DNA from: SKUL01 sp964487545
GTDB lineage: Bacteria; Bacteroidota; Bacteroidia; Flavobacteriales_D; SKUL01
Direction of reading: 5' to 3'
Assembly (NCBI GenBank): GCA_964487545.1
Contig: CAZARI010000019.1
Coordinates: 1 to 54,524 of the forward strand
Length of the DNA stretch: 54,524 bases
Shown: in pieces, positions 51,037 through 54,524 of the stretch
How the letters are laid out: each line of letters starts with the position of its first letter
How positions within the stretch are numbered: the first letter of the stretch is position 1
Program-made: the position numbers and the translations under genes
Notes under the pieces: model-generated
Told to the model about the DNA's origin: nothing
Seen by the model: only the letters and a program-made list of their open reading frames with translations
The model's database searches: none

Positions 51037-54000
51037 ATGAAAAACTTTACACCAAAGGCGTATTGCCTTGTGCTTACCCTGTTATGTTTTCTGTGGATGC
51101 CTGTAGCAATTGCTCAAATACAAGAAGCAGTTTCTCAGCACGCAACGCAAAACCCACAGGTTGATGTTGTTATCGGAAACCCCTATTCCGATGACCGCAG
51201 TAGAAATTCAGGCAGCAGATCTACGCCACTGCCCAATCCGGATGTTCCGGCCGATTTGCTTTGCTCGGATCTTAGAATTGTATTCATTCTGGATGAATCC
51301 AACTCCATCGCTACACTGGGTGCAATCAGTCAGGTTAGAAGTGCCGCTGCCGGGTTGGCTAATGCGCTGAAAGATTCGGGTGCTGAATTACGCGTGATTG
51401 AATTCGCAACCACTTCGAGTGTTGTGAATCTCGGCGCTTCCGCTGTGGTCAATCAAAGCCTGATCAATAATTTCAATAGCTACCTATATTCTTCATACAA
51501 CGGTCAAAGCTACAGCCCTGTAGGACTTTGGCCCTGTTTGGGCTGGACCAACTGGGAAGATGCATTACTTGATGCGCATTCATTGCCAGCTGATATCATT
51601 TTCTTTTTTACCGATGGCGATCCATCCGCATACAATGTCACCAACGGTGGCGAATGCAATAACGGAACAGTAAAAGCTGCGCTTGATAATACATTTAATT
51701 ATAACACCGCGCTTAACAAATCCATTGATGCAGCCAACGCACTGAAAGCGCAGGGAAAACATATTTTCGTAATCGGCATCTCTGATTTGGTAAATATCAG
51801 TAACATCATTGCGGTATCTGGCCCCGATTCATTTGAAGATGGAAATAGCATTTTTACTGACGACTACTCTACTCCTCCGTTCAACAACCTCAGCGGGGCG
51901 ATTTCAGAAGCAGTAAACACCATATGCGGTACGGATCTGGATATTTTAAAAACTGTAACTAGCGGACCTGTGTGCGTTGGAGATGAAGTGGTTTTCGACA
52001 TCACCATCGCCAACACCGGTGGCGAATACAATCTCGACGCTCTGAACGTGGTGATTACCGATGCCTTCCCTTCGGGATATACCAACTTGTCAATTATCGG
52101 CGCGCCCATTGCCGGTGCCTCCATCGCTGGGAACACCCTAACCTACAATATCGGCATATTGCCCGCGGGCCAATCGAGAAATATCCAAGTTTCGGCCCAC
52201 GTAATTGCGCCACCGGCTACCTACACCAACACAGCCCACGGAACCTCAGATAATGCAAATCCAGTTCAAAGTACCGTTAGCATTAATCTCGAAACCGATC
52301 CTCCCATTATCACCTGTCCCGAAAATGTAACTGTTTCGTGTCTGGCCGATACTTCACCATCAGCTACTGGCTATGCCACTGCCGTGGATTGCGATCCAGA
52401 CCCAGTGATCACTTGGTCTGATGATATTATTTCAGGAAACTGTCAGGCCAACTACACCATTGTCAGAACATGGACTGCCACTGATGCAGCAGGAAACCAG
52501 GCGAGCTGCATTCAGTCTATTCAAATTATTGATGACGAAGCACCTGTCATCACTCCTGTATCAGATATTGAACTCGATGGATGCAATGCGAACTGGCCTG
52601 ATCTCAACACCCAATGGACTGATATCTGCTCTGGCTCAGGCTCTGTAGCAGGCGTAGCCGGACCCGTTCAGCAGCAGGGCTGTGTCGAGTTCAGGGTTTA
52701 CACATTCACTGTGACTGATGATTGCGGAAATACCGCAATCAACTCCACTAACGTTAGCCGAATCACCAGCACCATACCGCCGATTATCGACAATCCTGTT
52801 GATTTCGTACTCGACGGTTGTAACGCCGATTGGCCAGTACTCAACGCCAATTGGATGGGCAACTGCGAAATCGGTGGAACAGTGACCGCTGTAGCCAGTG
52901 ACGTAATCACCGAAGGCTGCACCGAGTTTAGAACTTACACCTTTACCGTTACCGACGCTTGTGGAAATACGGCTTCTGCTACTACTGTGGTCAGCAGAAT
53001 CAACGATACCGATGCACCGCAAATCAACAACCTTGCAGACTATACCTTGGATGGCTGTAACGCCAACTGGCCAGAAATGGAAGCAGCATGGACTGACAAC
53101 TGTTCAAATGGCGGTGTAGTAATCGGAGTTGCCGGTGATGTAGTTACCGAAGGCTGCATTCAGCACAGAATCTACACTTTTACCGTTACTGACAACTGCG
53201 GAAACACAGCGGTTGAAACCACTACCGTAAGCAGAACTTACGATGTTGCTCTTCCTCAAATCGAAGATATTGCCGACTACACCCTTGAGGCTTGCAATGC
53301 AGACTGGCCCTCTTTGATTACCACCTGGACTGCCAATTGCTCTTCAGGAGGATCTGTAACTGGCGTTGCCGGAAACGTTGAAGTCGATGGCTGTGTAGAA
53401 TCGCGAACTTACACCTTCTTTGTTTTCGACGAATGTGGAAATCAAGCAACTACACAAACCGTGGTGAGCCGAATCACCAGCACCATACCGCCGATTATCG
53501 ACAACCCTGTTGATTTCGCACTCGACGGTTGTAACGCCGATTGGCCGGTACTCAACGCCAACTGGATGGGCAACTGCGAAATCGGTGGAACAGTGACCGC
53601 TGTAGCCAGTGACGTAANNNNNNNNNNNNNNNNNNNNNNNNNNNNNNNNNNNNNNNNNNNNNNNNNNNNNNNNNNNNNNNNNNNNNNNNNNNNNNNNNNN
53701 NNNNNNNNNNNNNNNNNGCTGCACCGAGTTTAGAACTTACACCTTTACCGTTACCGACGCTTGTGGAAATACAAATACTGTAACGACCACCGTTTCGCGC
53801 ACCCATGATGATTCGGCTCCGGTTATTCAACCTGTAGCAGACATCGTACTGGAAACCTGTAACGCTCCATGGCCAATTCTTGAAACCACATGGACCGACA
53901 ACTGTTCAAATGGCGGAACCATCACCGCAGTGGCCGGAAACCTGACCATCGATGAGTGCTACCAAAGCAGAGACTACGTGTTTATCGCTACCGATGCTTG

Positions 54001-54524
54001 TGGCAACACTTCAACCAGCACCACTACTGTTTCGCGATTGTATACGGAAGTTGCTCCGGCAATTATTTGCCCTGAAGCAATGCAAGTGCAGTGTCCTGAA
54101 GAGATCCCTGCTGCCGATCCATCAAGCGTTGATGTTTCATCGCTTTGCGGAAATCCAACTGTAATATGGATTGGTGATGTAACAGAAGGAGACAATTGTT
54201 CAGGCACAGTTATCCGAACTTATGGCGCAACAGACGCCTGTGGTAACTACGTAGAGTGTACTCAGGTTTTCACTTACGAAGACACTACCGCTCCAGAATT
54301 TGACGGCAACACGGAAGACTTCACAGTTGAGTGCCCTGAGGATGTTCCAGCCATGGAAGATTACGCCGCTTTCGACAACTGCTCAGATGATGTTCAGACT
54401 TGGTTCTTTGAAACTTCACTGGAATACGGCGACTCTACTTGCATCATTACCGATGCAGTTGGTCCTGGCGTTGACTGGGGTGTGGTGCTCTTTAACTTCC
54501 CCGGCGCAACCGACTATTACGTAT
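51037..54524 (+). CDS. Giant secreted vWA/DUF11/HYR-repeat protein, cut by the window end
   Basis: The visible part has a signal peptide (1-27, ending IAQ). A von Willebrand A domain follows (about 76-295) with the MIDAS loop FILDESNSI (Asp86) and FFTDGDPS, then a DUF11-type conserved repeat (ILKTVTSGPVCVGDEVVFDI..., about 302-418), one classic HYR unit (CPENVTVSCLADTS...), and six tandem units of exactly 237 bp each with the signature CNAxWP...GC...R.YTF.VTD.CGN. Two more HYR-like units follow, and then the first residues of the inserted Cys-bounded domain. The gap at 53618-53717 lies in unit five. Type and T9SS tail are probable by analogy with the upstream gene, but the end is not seen. 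The vWA domain suggests metal-dependent binding at the cell surface. Confidence 0.88.
52543..54055 (+). repeat. Six tandem 237-bp (79-residue) units
   Basis: Unit starts, set at the Pro before the I..(V/A)D..L block, are 52543, 52780, 53017, 53254, 53491 and, after the gap, 53819; the next module starts at 54056. Every spacing is exactly 237 bp, provided the true gap is 9 nt. Units 2 and 5 are nearly identical over 217 bp (52756-52972 against 53467-53772), a sign of recent duplication or conversion. Confidence 0.9.
53618..53717. other. Scaffold gap (100 N) inside the 237-bp repeats
   Basis: The sequence on each side aligns to unit 2 with only nine bases missing (52907-52915). With a 9-nt gap, unit 5 is exactly 237 bp, like all the others. 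The true length is therefore 9 nt, or 9 plus a multiple of 237. Confidence 0.95.
54440..54524 (+). repeat. Inserted Cys-bounded domain, copy 3 (partial)
   Basis: The last 28 codons start at a Cys and read IITDAVGPGVDWGVVLFN then FPGATDYYV, nearly the same as the start of copy 1. The window ends here, so the full copy is not visible. Confidence 0.8.

Noticed and set aside
52543..54055. Regular repeats that might be read as a CRISPR array
   Set aside because: The 237-bp units are in frame and encode protein with no alternating spacers; no cas genes are near.

Overview
The window looks like one contig-scale piece of a Bacteroidota genome, most likely assembled from short reads. Evidence: a TPR/LytS-type sensor kinase with a LytTR regulator, DUF4249 lipoproteins, a TonB-dependent receptor with a carboxypeptidase-regulatory N-terminus, T9SS-type C-terminal sorting domains, HYR-like giant secreted proteins, promoters of the TTTG/TAnnTTTG type, and almost no Shine-Dalgarno sequences. 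I cannot place it below phylum with confidence; a Flavobacteriales or Saprospirales-like lineage is a guess. No rRNA, tRNA, CRISPR array, phage or insertion sequence was seen. Two runs of exactly 100 N lie inside repeat-rich genes and are scaffold gaps.

Layout. 1-12.5 kb: two-component pair; lipoproteins on the minus strand; DUF962 membrane protein; panB coupled to a pseudouridine synthase; a secreted lipoprotein; dnaK; pirin; a flavoprotein; a membrane protein. 12.6-17.4 kb: RND/MMPL exporter, an antitoxin/PIN toxin module, a small outer-membrane-like protein, TerC. 17.4-25.4 kb: a very large alpha-2-macroglobulin lipoprotein followed by penicillin-binding protein 1C, the classic envelope-surveillance pair. 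25.5-26.9 kb: an AT-rich islet with an NTF2-like and a DUF1569 gene plus decayed coding scraps. 26.9-32.7 kb: TonB receptor with DUF4249 lipoprotein, thioredoxin reductase, Dps, DUF2911 protein. 32.8-38.9 kb: a compact molybdenum cofactor operon (moaA, tauE-like permease, moeA, mobA, moaD, moeB-rhodanese, moaE, moaC-moaB fusion) with overlapping or near-touching genes. 39-46 kb: aldehyde dehydrogenase, a 1000-residue secreted CotH/lamin-tail protein, a non-coding stretch with a perfect promoter and two hairpins (candidate small RNA), a sugar-nucleotide epimerase, and a small conserved protein. 46.7-54.5 kb: two giant secreted repeat proteins, the second cut by the window end.

How the parts fit. 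The Moco operon should make the complete cofactor from GTP: MoaA and MoaC make cPMP, MoaD/MoaE with MoeB add sulfur, and MoaB-like/MoeA/MobA insert Mo and add the nucleotide. No molybdoenzyme or Mo transporter is in view. Three large genes end in, or are built like, T9SS cargo. The two giants share an uncharacterised domain of about 173 residues inserted between HYR-like repeats and bounded by cysteines (two full copies, one partial). This domain is the most novel item I can support. The second strongest is the promoter-plus-hairpin small RNA candidate at 44.0-44.15 kb.
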